Below are positions 43,483 through 51,291 of a stretch of DNA of 64,000 nucleotides, piece by piece. The stretch is from CAYLJJ01 sp964384025. Its GTDB lineage: Bacteria; Myxococcota_A; Bradymonadia; UBA7976; UBA1532. Location: NCBI GenBank assembly GCA_964384025.1, contig CAYLJJ010000011.1, forward strand, positions 1 through 64,000, read 5' to 3'. Position 1 is the first letter of the stretch; every line of letters begins with the position of its first letter. Made by a program: the position numbers and the translations under genes. Under the pieces are notes generated by a model. It saw only the letters and a list, made by a program, of their open reading frames with translations. It made no database searches and was not told where the DNA came from.

Positions 43483-45293
43483 ACCTGCTCTGTCTTTTGC
43501 TGTTGGCCTCTCCCCACTGGGAGTTGGAGGCGATGGAGCGCTTACAGGCTCCCTCAAAGAGCGCCTCTCGGCCCAACTCTTGGACCCTGCCTGCTGCGTT
43601 GATCTCAGCTCCTGCGCCGCCTGCACCACCGCCCAGGGAGGTTCCAGATCTGAGCACCTTGAAGATCCCCGTGACCCTCAACGCGCCTGTGCGCGGCTTC
43701 ATGGAGTTCTTCCAAGGTAGAGCGCGAGGAATCTATGCCCGCTGGCTGGCACGGATGGGACGCTATGAACAGCTTATGGGCGGGATTTTAGAACGTCATG
43801 GCCTACCCAGGGAGTTGCTCTTTCTCTGTATGATCGAGAGCGGTTTTCGCCCCGATGCGGTCTCTAAGGCGGCAGCGGTGGGTCCTTGGCAGTTTATTCG
43901 TAGCGCAGGAGATACCTACGGCCTGCGCTATGATGACTGGGTTGATGAGCGCCGCGATCCAGAGAAGTCCACGGAGGCCGCCGCGCGTTTCCTAAAGACT
44001 CAATATAAGCGCTTTAAGAGCTGGCCCCTGGCGATGGCAGCCTATAACGCTGGTCCAGGTGGTGCTCTAAAGGCGATGCGGCGAGCCAACAGCAATGATT
44101 TCTGGCGCCTGAGCGCTCAGAAGACCCTGCCTACCCAAGCCAGCCTCTATGTCCCCAAGATCATGGCGGCGATGATCATCGGTCAGGATCCCGCTCGCTA
44201 TGGTTTTGGAGATGTGATCCCAGAACCCCCTCTGCATCTCCTCAAGATCTCTGTTCCAGGGGGCCTAGATCTCAAGCAGATCGCTAAGCGAAGCGGTCTC
44301 TCATTTCAGAAGCTGAGTGAACTGAACCCTGAGCTGCGACGAGGTTTCACACCTCCCGATCCTGAAGGCTACTCCCTTAATATCCCCTCCTCTGCGAAGG
44401 CGGCCTTGGAGCGCACCCTGCGTTCTCTTCAGAAGCCTGGGCTTCTTCAAGAGCATCGCGCTCGCTTTGGAGAGCGCTTTAAAGAGATCGCACGACACTA
44501 TGGGATCAGCCTCAGGACTCTCCGCCGCCTCAATGATATGGCGGGAGAGCCTCAGCCTGGACAGATCATCTTGGTGCCCAAGCAGAAGCGCCCCCCTAAG
44601 CCCCCTGAGGAGCTACAGGTCTTTCAGGATCCAGGGCTTAAGTTTCAGTGTCCGCCCGGTTATGAAGAGCACTTTTTCCCGCTGCGCTACCCCATGGATC
44701 TCTCAGAGGTGGCAGGAGCCTTTGGGATCTCAGCGGGGCAGATCGCTCAATGGAACGGTCTGGATCCTCGCGCGCGGCTTCAACGGGGTCTCGCCCTGAG
44801 ACTCTTTCTCCCTCCCCAACTGGATAAGAGCCGCTTTCTGCTGCTCAAGGCTGAGCAAGTGACAGTGGTTGTCCCTGGCTCCGATACCGCCAAGCGCTCT
44901 CTTAGGCAGGCTCAGAGGGGGCGTCGTCCCGGCTCAAAGCGGATCATCCATTCGGTTCGCAAGGGAGAAAGCCTTTGGAGCATTGCTCGGAAATATCGTT
45001 GCAGTGTCAAAGAGATCCGCGCTGAAAATGGCCTCTCTCGCCGCAGCGGCCTCAACACAGGGATGAAGCTGAAGATCCCTCAACTGCGACGCCCTCGCGC
45101 TCAGGGGAAGGCACGCAAACGCAAAGCCAAGCCCAACGCCCGTGGACGCAGCTATAAAGTTCGCAAAGGCGACAGCTTAGCTCGCATCGCCAAGCGTTTC
45201 GGCGTCAAGCTCGGCGCCCTAAAGAGAAGGAACGGCTTCAATAAGAAGAGCCGCGCCACGATCCGCCCTGGACAGATCCTCAAGATCCCCTAA
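43479..45293 (+). CDS. Lytic transglycosylase MltD-like with LysM domains
   Basis: 604 aa from a GTG at 43479 overlapping the deacetylase stop by four bases. Short signal peptide, Pro-rich linker, then an SLT domain with catalytic Glu in LFLCMIESGFRPDAVS (about residue 119), AVGPWQFI and AAYNAGPGG. Three or four LysM-type repeats follow; the clearest are VRKGESLWSIARKYRCSVKE and VRKGDSLARIAKRFGVKLGA near the C-terminus. It cleaves the glycan strand of peptidoglycan in the periplasm. Its place in the glycan gene run suggests a link to envelope remodelling. Confidence 0.92.
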   Translation: MNLLCLLLLASPHWELEAMERLQAPSKSASRPNSWTLPAALISAPAPPAPPPREVPDLSTLKIPVTLNAPVRGFMEFFQGRARGIYARWLARMGRYEQLMGGILERHGLPRELLFLCMIESGFRPDAVSKAAAVGPWQFIRSAGDTYGLRYDDWVDERRDPEKSTEAAARFLKTQYKRFKSWPLAMAAYNAGPGGALKAMRRANSNDFWRLSAQKTLPTQASLYVPKIMAAMIIGQDPARYGFGDVIPEPPLHLLKISVPGGLDLKQIAKRSGLSFQKLSELNPELRRGFTPPDPEGYSLNIPSSAKAALERTLRSLQKPGLLQEHRARFGERFKEIARHYGISLRTLRRLNDMAGEPQPGQIILVPKQKRPPKPPEELQVFQDPGLKFQCPPGYEEHFFPLRYPMDLSEVAGAFGISAGQIAQWNGLDPRARLQRGLALRLFLPPQLDKSRFLLLKAEQVTVVVPGSDTAKRSLRQAQRGRRPGSKRIIHSVRKGESLWSIARKYRCSVKEIRAENGLSRRSGLNTGMKLKIPQLRRPRAQGKARKRKAKPNARGRSYKVRKGDSLARIAKRFGVKLGALKRRNGFNKKSRATIRPGQILKIP

Positions 45294-45302
45294 AGGAGAA
45301 AA

Positions 45303-47405
45303 ATGCGCTCCCATCTCTCTCTGCTCTCTCTGCTCCTGCTCAGCAGCCCTGCCCTAGCCTGGGATGGAGAGTTTGACCTCAAGATGAACCTGCCCCTGGC
45401 CCATATCTATGAGGGTGGAGTAGTGGCGGACGCCTCAGTACCCGGCTTTGTCAAATACCTACGAGACAAGCGCAATCGTTGGAAGCGGGGAGTGAAACTT
45501 GAGGGGCGCAGCGTGGCCTATGCCCCCGGTCTACAGGCCAACCTCTGGATCCCAGTAGGTGCTGAGCTGAAGGGCAAAGAGTTGGTCTTAGAGGCGATCA
45601 TCCACCCCTTTGGTAAGGGGCAGCGCATGGATCTTTTCCTGGAGGGGAAGAAGATCAGCAGCCCCAAACTTAAAAAGGGCTGGCAGCTGATCCGTAAGAC
45701 CCTCAAGCCTAAGAAGACCGGGCTTTTGAAGGTTCGCTTGCACTTCCGTAAGGCGACAAATCAGGGGGGCTTTAAGACCGCTGTAGCGATCCGAGCCATC
45801 CGCTTGGGGCTGGCCTCTACCCCTGCCCTCCCTCTGGATGAGACCCATCTCATGAAGCGCCTCTCTCGTAGCCAGGGTGATCAGCTGCGCCTGCCCGCTC
45901 AGGGGGGACTGGATTGGTATCTCACTCCTCCCCCCAAGATGAGTCTCAAAGGAGAGAGCAGCGCTCCCTTTGAGCTGAGCTACCAGCTTGATCAGAAGAA
46001 GCCCAAGAGCCTGAAGGCGGGTAAGAACCTGGGAGTTGATCTCTCCAAGCTTGGGGGAGAAGCGGTGCGTTTGATGCTGCGTGGAAAGCAGGAAACCCTG
46101 ATCAAAGGAAAGATCTTTGGCAAGAAGGGAGGGGCAGAGTTCAAGAGAAAGAAGCCTAAATATGTGATCTTTTGGCTCATCGATACTTTAAGGTCAGATA
46201 AACTCAAATTCTATGACTATCCAAATACAAATAATAGAAAGGTCAAAACGCCAAACCTCGATAAGTTCGCAAAAGATTCAACTATATTTGAGCCATTTTA
46301 TATCCAAGGGAATGAATCTAAAGCGAGTCATGCCAGTTTGTTTACAGGAATGTATCCGGTAGCACATAAAGTGTATACCGAGAAAGCAAAACTGAGCAAC
46401 AAGTTTACTACTATTGCTGAAGCTTTTAAGACAGCGGGGTATTATACTCAAGGTTTCTGTAGCAATGGATATATCAGCAAGAAATGGAATTTTACTCAGG
46501 GATTCAATGCTTTTACAAACTTCATCCGTGAAAGCAAAGCACATAATGCAGCTGCGGTTAACAAAGCTGCCTTTAAATGGATAGATAAATTCCTAAAGAA
46601 GAGGCCAAATGATTCTTTTTATCTATACCTTGGAACAACCGACCCTCATGTTACTTACCGAATGCATAAGGATTTTATAGGGGACTATAGCAAACTCAAA
46701 TACAAGGGCTCATATAAAAAATATCTAAGTGGCCAGGAATTGGGGAAAATAAAAGGAAGAAAGAACCCTCCCAGTGCAAAGAATCGCAAACGCATAGAGG
46801 CTCTCTATGAAAACGAGATTGCCTTTAATGATCACCATTTTGGTCGCTTGGTGGCCTACCTTAAAGAGAAGGGGATCTATGATCAGACCCTGATCTTGAT
46901 CACTGGAGATCATGGAGATGAGTTCTGGGAGCATGGCTCCTGCGGCCATGGTCACAGCGTACATCAGGAGCTGGTCAACGTACCGATGCTCATGCGCCTT
47001 CCTGGGGTTTTTCCAGCCAAGAAGGTGAGGAGCGGCGCTGAGGCTGTAGATCTGCTGCCCACCCTGATGGATCTCCTGGGGCAGAAGATCCCCAAAGAGG
47101 TTCAGGGAGAGAGTTGGCTTCGACTGATCAATGCTGATGGAGCTTGGCCCCAGGCGATCTTGGCAAGCCAAGGAAGAGGAACTTACGCCCTAGCGGTGGG
47201 TCGCGCCAAGGTGATCATGAGCAGTGAGGCCTCTATCAAGATCTATGATCTCAAGAAAGATCCTGGAGAGTTAAAGAACCTCTTCTCCCAGCGAACGATC
47301 CTCAGCCTCGCCGCCCTGGACCCTCTGAGCATCTTCTTCTCCCGTGCAAAGAGCTGGAACAAGCACCGCTGGGGACCGCCCAATAACCTCCGCGAGGGCT
47401 TCTGA
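45303..47405 (+). CDS. Secreted alkaline-phosphatase-superfamily (sulfatase-like) hydrolase
   Basis: 700 aa, start with AAAGGAG five bases upstream and a signal peptide ending at ALA. Residues about 20-280 are a beta-rich N-terminal domain of unknown family. The sulfatase-like domain begins at YVIFWLIDTLRSDKL (metal Asp). The nucleophile segment reads SKASHASLFTG: it has Ser and SH rather than the C/S-x-P-S-R sulfatase motif, so formylglycine conversion is unlikely. TGDHGDEFWEHG and GHGHSVHQELVNVPM supply the other metal ligands. It may be a phosphodiesterase or phospho-group transferase acting on envelope glycans. DNA from about 46160 to 46800 is clearly AT-richer than either flank. Confidence 0.8.
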   Translation: MRSHLSLLSLLLLSSPALAWDGEFDLKMNLPLAHIYEGGVVADASVPGFVKYLRDKRNRWKRGVKLEGRSVAYAPGLQANLWIPVGAELKGKELVLEAIIHPFGKGQRMDLFLEGKKISSPKLKKGWQLIRKTLKPKKTGLLKVRLHFRKATNQGGFKTAVAIRAIRLGLASTPALPLDETHLMKRLSRSQGDQLRLPAQGGLDWYLTPPPKMSLKGESSAPFELSYQLDQKKPKSLKAGKNLGVDLSKLGGEAVRLMLRGKQETLIKGKIFGKKGGAEFKRKKPKYVIFWLIDTLRSDKLKFYDYPNTNNRKVKTPNLDKFAKDSTIFEPFYIQGNESKASHASLFTGMYPVAHKVYTEKAKLSNKFTTIAEAFKTAGYYTQGFCSNGYISKKWNFTQGFNAFTNFIRESKAHNAAAVNKAAFKWIDKFLKKRPNDSFYLYLGTTDPHVTYRMHKDFIGDYSKLKYKGSYKKYLSGQELGKIKGRKNPPSAKNRKRIEALYENEIAFNDHHFGRLVAYLKEKGIYDQTLILITGDHGDEFWEHGSCGHGHSVHQELVNVPMLMRLPGVFPAKKVRSGAEAVDLLPTLMDLLGQKIPKEVQGESWLRLINADGAWPQAILASQGRGTYALAVGRAKVIMSSEASIKIYDLKKDPGELKNLFSQRTILSLAALDPLSIFFSRAKSWNKHRWGPPNNLREGF

Positions 47406-49739
47406 TTACCAAAGTTTTGACCGCATCTCCTCGACCGCAGCCAGCCCTGGGAGGCGCTCCTCTAGCGCCTCTAAGAGTCGCTGTGCAGCCTCCCGTTTCC
47501 CCATCTTGAGATAGAGCTCTGCTAGGTTGAGGCTGAGGCTGACTCGCCTGGGCTGTAGCTTCAGAGCCCGTAGATAGAGCTGTACGGCGAGCTGATCAGC
47601 TCCTTGAGCCTGAACCCGAAGAGCCAATTTGTTGAGGAGGGGGACGATACGCTTATCCTCTCTTGAGAGCTCCTCTATCCCCAACAGGACCCCTGAGAGT
47701 TCGTCTCTCTCCAGAAGCTGTTCCAGTTCTTTATAACAGGGAGGCTCTAGAGGCAGCCCCAGGAGAGTTCTAAGCTGGAGCAGGAGCTGCTCATCCTCTT
47801 CCTCTAAGATCTCCTGGAGTTGAACAAGCAGAGGGAGGTTAAGTGCTTGTCCCTTCAATCCCTGTTTAAACAGCTCTGTTCTGCGCTCTGAATCCTTACA
47901 ATTCTTCAGGAGCCCGATAAAAATCAGCAGGGAGATCATGATAGGATTTTTACTCGGCTCTATAATTCCCTTGGCCAGTTGCTTTCCAAGGGCCTCAACT
48001 CCACAGGCCTGCGAAGTCTCTATATCCAGGCCAAAAAATTGGAAGGTCCAGATGAGCTGAGCCGCGAGCTGGACCGGCTTCCAGCGCTCAGGAGCACCTA
48101 GGCCCCGCCCCTTGAATTCTGCTGAGAAGCGCTGAAAATGCTGCTCATCCTTAGAACTCTGGATCAGCAAGTTGAGATCTAATGTGTTAAAATTGCTTTT
48201 TTCAGGTAAGCTATCTAAAAAATCGCAAATGCGCTTCTCTTGTTCTTTTTTAATTAGTCCTAAAGCTTGCCACAGAAGGGTAGATGCTCTTCCCCGTCGT
48301 ATGTTTGACTGTTTGAGGCTGTAACTTAATACTTGACGGCTGGGCTGAGGGATAGTGCACTCCTGCTGCCTCTCCATGGCGTCTACGAGCATCACCAGTC
48401 GAACTTGAGCAGCATGACCATTGGGATGAACCAAGAACATCAAATGGTTTAGGCGGCGAGCCAACTCAAGAGCATTAAGCGCTGATGGAATTGCTCGAGC
48501 AGTGAGTATCGCCAGTAAATGGTTGATCTCTTTGATCGGAGCTTGCTGAATCATCAATAATACATCTTCGCTCTCGATCAGTCCTACAGCAGCCTGTAGA
48601 CCCTCAAGCCGAAGATCATTTTCTTGCCCACAGCCCAAAAGTTCAGCTAACAAAAAGATTTTCCTCTTACCCAAGCCATCGGCCTTGATTTCTGAAAATA
48701 GATTACTCAAGAAGACAAGGCGAATCATATCAAGGGCCAACTCCTGTTCAGGCTCTAAGAGGAGTTGCTCTCTGAGAAGCTCTCTCAACTTTTGGTCGAT
48801 TTGAGGCCATAGCTTAGAGCTTAACCCCAAGAGCGTTCTAAGGCGGGGCAGGAGTTGAAGCTCTTGCTCTCCACTGAGCACCTCCTTGGCGGCCAAAGAT
48901 CTCAGCTCTTGGTGCTCTGGAGAGCTGGTGTCTCGATCGAGACCTTTGAAGTTTAGGAGTCGCCGTAGGATCTCAGAGGGTTCGCCTGTTACGTTCGATC
49001 TGCTCAGACGAGAGAGACGATGGAGACGTGAACTCCCCAGCTTGGAGGAGATTTTATGCCCCTCCGTCACTTTTAACAGCGCTTCTAAAAGTTCCCTAGA
49101 GGGGGGACGGCCCTCGCTCAAGCGGAGGAGATCAAAGAGTCGCCAAGCCTGCTCCTCTTGGCTCAGGCTCTTTAGATTCTGCTTCGCACGTTCAATGAAA
49201 AGGTCTCTCCGTTCGGGGCTGTTGCCTCGCTCCCAGAGTTGAGGAGTGCTTCTCAAAAGACGGCCCTCAAAGCGAAGCAGCAGTTTCCGCCTGGAGGGAG
49301 AGAGTCCCTCCTCCCTAAACACTTCAAGCTCTTCAAGGAATTGGGAGGGCTCAGGAGAATCCCAGAAAATGATCTGTGTTCCCAGTTGAAGTGCTCGGGC
49401 CAGTGAAGGTTCCTTCCACTCCTGAGAGAAAGCCAAAATAAGAGTGTCGTGGGGGAGTTTCTCAAAGAGCGTAAAGAGCTGTTGAGATTCCTCCCAGTGA
49501 ACAAGCAACCCAGTCGCGCCTTTGAGCTGCTCCAAAAGCTTTTCGATGGAGGGAATGAGGAGAAAGCGAGCGGGTAAATCTCCCTCTAACTTTGCACGCT
49601 GAGGCTCAAAGAGTATGGGGCGTTTGTGAAAGATAAGAAAGGTATCCAGCATCCATATCCCCTCATGAGTCCCCAAAGAGCAGTGGCTCAAAGCCCCAAG
49701 TTCTCGTGAAGCCCACTCATCCAAGTGAAGGTGTTTCAT
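47406..49739 (-). CDS. Unrecognised 777-aa helical protein with C-terminal TPR
   Basis: 777 aa. I do not recognise the N-terminal two thirds. Residues about 1-150 look alpha/beta (FLLIPSIEKLLEQLKGATGLLVHW, DTLILAFSQEW), perhaps a degenerate receiver-like fold. The middle is Leu/Glu-rich and helical; two segments are alike (LLPRLRTLLGLSSKLW and LLLQLRTLLGLPLEPP). The C-terminus has two TPR-like repeats (LAVQLYLRALKLQPRRVSLS, LNLAELYLKMGKREAAQRLL). No signal peptide. The central part, about 47880-48720, is AT-richer than the ends. It is convergent with, and touches, the hydrolase gene at 45303. Confidence 0.7.
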   Translation of the reverse strand: MKHLHLDEWASRELGALSHCSLGTHEGIWMLDTFLIFHKRPILFEPQRAKLEGDLPARFLLIPSIEKLLEQLKGATGLLVHWEESQQLFTLFEKLPHDTLILAFSQEWKEPSLARALQLGTQIIFWDSPEPSQFLEELEVFREEGLSPSRRKLLLRFEGRLLRSTPQLWERGNSPERRDLFIERAKQNLKSLSQEEQAWRLFDLLRLSEGRPPSRELLEALLKVTEGHKISSKLGSSRLHRLSRLSRSNVTGEPSEILRRLLNFKGLDRDTSSPEHQELRSLAAKEVLSGEQELQLLPRLRTLLGLSSKLWPQIDQKLRELLREQLLLEPEQELALDMIRLVFLSNLFSEIKADGLGKRKIFLLAELLGCGQENDLRLEGLQAAVGLIESEDVLLMIQQAPIKEINHLLAILTARAIPSALNALELARRLNHLMFLVHPNGHAAQVRLVMLVDAMERQQECTIPQPSRQVLSYSLKQSNIRRGRASTLLWQALGLIKKEQEKRICDFLDSLPEKSNFNTLDLNLLIQSSKDEQHFQRFSAEFKGRGLGAPERWKPVQLAAQLIWTFQFFGLDIETSQACGVEALGKQLAKGIIEPSKNPIMISLLIFIGLLKNCKDSERRTELFKQGLKGQALNLPLLVQLQEILEEEDEQLLLQLRTLLGLPLEPPCYKELEQLLERDELSGVLLGIEELSREDKRIVPLLNKLALRVQAQGADQLAVQLYLRALKLQPRRVSLSLNLAELYLKMGKREAAQRLLEALEERLPGLAAVEEMRSKLW

Positions 49740-49904
49740 ATCTCAACGGAGAGAAACAGGCCAACTTGAGACCCAAATCTTTCGAGTGTGTCTCACACCA
49801 CCCGTCGGAGAGGGATTTTGCGATTTAGAGTTTTGTAAGTTTCTATGCAGCTCCGATAGCTCCACCACAAGGGGAATATCCCAGCGGTGAGCGGATCTTG
49901 CTCT

Positions 49905-50801
49905 CTAAAATTCCAGCTCTTTCATCAACTCCTGAAGCTCGGCACCGCCCTGCATCCCTTCCAGGCCTCCTGGACCTCCCATTGGCATCTGTGTGAGGAG
50001 ATCGGCAGCCTGAGAGAGCACCCAGAGAGCCAACACCCAGGCCAAGAGACGCAGCGACCAGCTTAGGCTTCGGAGAGCCTCAAGCTCAAGCTTTTTTGCC
50101 AGGGCTTCCAGGCGAGGGCGATGATCTTCACAAAGGGCGCCCAAACGCAGGGCCAGCCCCAGGGGGGCGCTCAGCTGGGCGGCTTCTCTCTGTTGCAGAT
50201 CGCGGATCATCCGAGCAGCCTCCATCCGCAGCTCAGGATCTGGGGCTGTTTTGCTGATCAGCGCCCAGGGTGCTGGCTCCCCCTGAGCCAAGAGCTGAGC
50301 AGCCTCAGCTAGGGAGAGGCGGCGGAGCAGCTGTGCAATCCCAGGGAACCATTGGAGCCGAGGGAGCAACCAAGCCCGTCGCCAGAAACCCAAGCCCAAA
50401 AGCAGTGAGGCGAAGATCAGGAGAAGTAGCCCCCCTCCGCCCCCCCCGCTCCCCAGTACACTCTCCATAAAAAAACTCGCACCGATCACCATTAAGCTCC
50501 AGAGCAGGGGAAGCATCAGGGCTCTAGAAACACCTCGAAGCATCCGCCATCCTCGGGCTCTACGGTAGAGGATCAGCTGTAGGGCTTGGCCCTCTTGAGC
50601 GCCTGCGCAGCTCAGCACCTCCTGCTCTGAGGGCTTCAGCCAAGAAGATAGGGCTCGTTTCAGAGGCCAACCCTGGAGGAGGCACCGCTGGAGCTGAACC
50701 GCCTCTGAAGAGAAAGGGGCCAGGACCTTAAGAGCCTCCTCCTCAGACTGACCGGCGCTGAGGAGATCTCCAAGAGCTTCCAGCAGCTCATTTCTCTTCA
50801 A
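49905..50801 (-). CDS. Orphan GspF/PilC-like membrane protein
   Basis: 298 aa. The layout resembles type II secretion F domains: a helical stretch with EALKVLAPF, then LSCAGAQEGQALQLILYRRARGWR preceding a membrane hairpin (LMLPLLWSLMVIGASFFM and LLLLIFASLLLGLGF), and a second half starting RLSLAEAAQLLAQGEPAPWAL, like the repeated F-domain opening. A last membrane segment (LLAWVLALWVLSQAADLL) is near the C-terminus, followed by a Gly/Met-rich tail. No other secretion or pilus gene is in the window. The relationship is remote and judged by eye. Confidence 0.55.
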   Translation of the reverse strand: MKRNELLEALGDLLSAGQSEEEALKVLAPFSSEAVQLQRCLLQGWPLKRALSSWLKPSEQEVLSCAGAQEGQALQLILYRRARGWRMLRGVSRALMLPLLWSLMVIGASFFMESVLGSGGGGGGLLLLIFASLLLGLGFWRRAWLLPRLQWFPGIAQLLRRLSLAEAAQLLAQGEPAPWALISKTAPDPELRMEAARMIRDLQQREAAQLSAPLGLALRLGALCEDHRPRLEALAKKLELEALRSLSWSLRLLAWVLALWVLSQAADLLTQMPMGGPGGLEGMQGGAELQELMKELEF

Positions 50802-50928
50802 AGCAGGGCTCCTCCACCCCTCTTGAAGGGGGAATGAATTGGGCTCCCAAAAGAAAAGCGATTTTTTTGGTCACAGATCCTTCAGAGAAAAGCTCTAGGA
50901 ACTGAAACCTAGAGAATCGAGAGTAAAG

Positions 50929-51291
50929 ATGCCAGCCGAGAACATCAATAAGGGCGACTTCCTCAACAAGATCTTTGACTATGAGAATAATCAGGAGTGG
51001 CAGTATAAGGGAGATGAGCCCTGTATCGTCGATTTCTGGGCTCCCTGGTGTGGTCCTTGTCGTCGGGTTGGTCCTGTCCTAGATCAGATCGCTGATGATT
51101 ATGCCGGAAAGCTGAAAGTCTATAAGGTAAATACAGAGGAGGAGCAGGAGTTGGCGGGAGCTTTTGGTATCCGCAGCATCCCCTCCATCCTCTTTGTCCC
51201 CAAAGAGGGGAAGCCTCAGATGGCGATGGGCGCGCTGCCCAAAGATGCCTTTGAGCAGGCCATCAAGGATCTCTTCTCCATCAGTCGCTGA
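50929..51291 (+). CDS. Thioredoxin
   Basis: 120 aa. Active site WCGPC in VDFWAPWCGPCRRVGPVLDQIA, cis-Pro in IRSIPSILFV, and normal thioredoxin length with a slightly long N-terminus. No signal peptide, so cytoplasmic disulfide reduction. It differs from classical TrxA in the helical N-terminal extension (DFLNKIFDYENNQEWQYKGD). Its 3' end overlaps the convergent hybrid kinase by 11 bases. Confidence 0.92.
   Translation: MPAENINKGDFLNKIFDYENNQEWQYKGDEPCIVDFWAPWCGPCRRVGPVLDQIADDYAGKLKVYKVNTEEEQELAGAFGIRSIPSILFVPKEGKPQMAMGALPKDAFEQAIKDLFSISR

Noticed and set aside
45303..47405. Formylglycine-type sulfatase
   Set aside because: The motif is SxASHASLFTG, lacking the Pro and Arg of the C/S-x-P-S-R signature needed for formylglycine formation.
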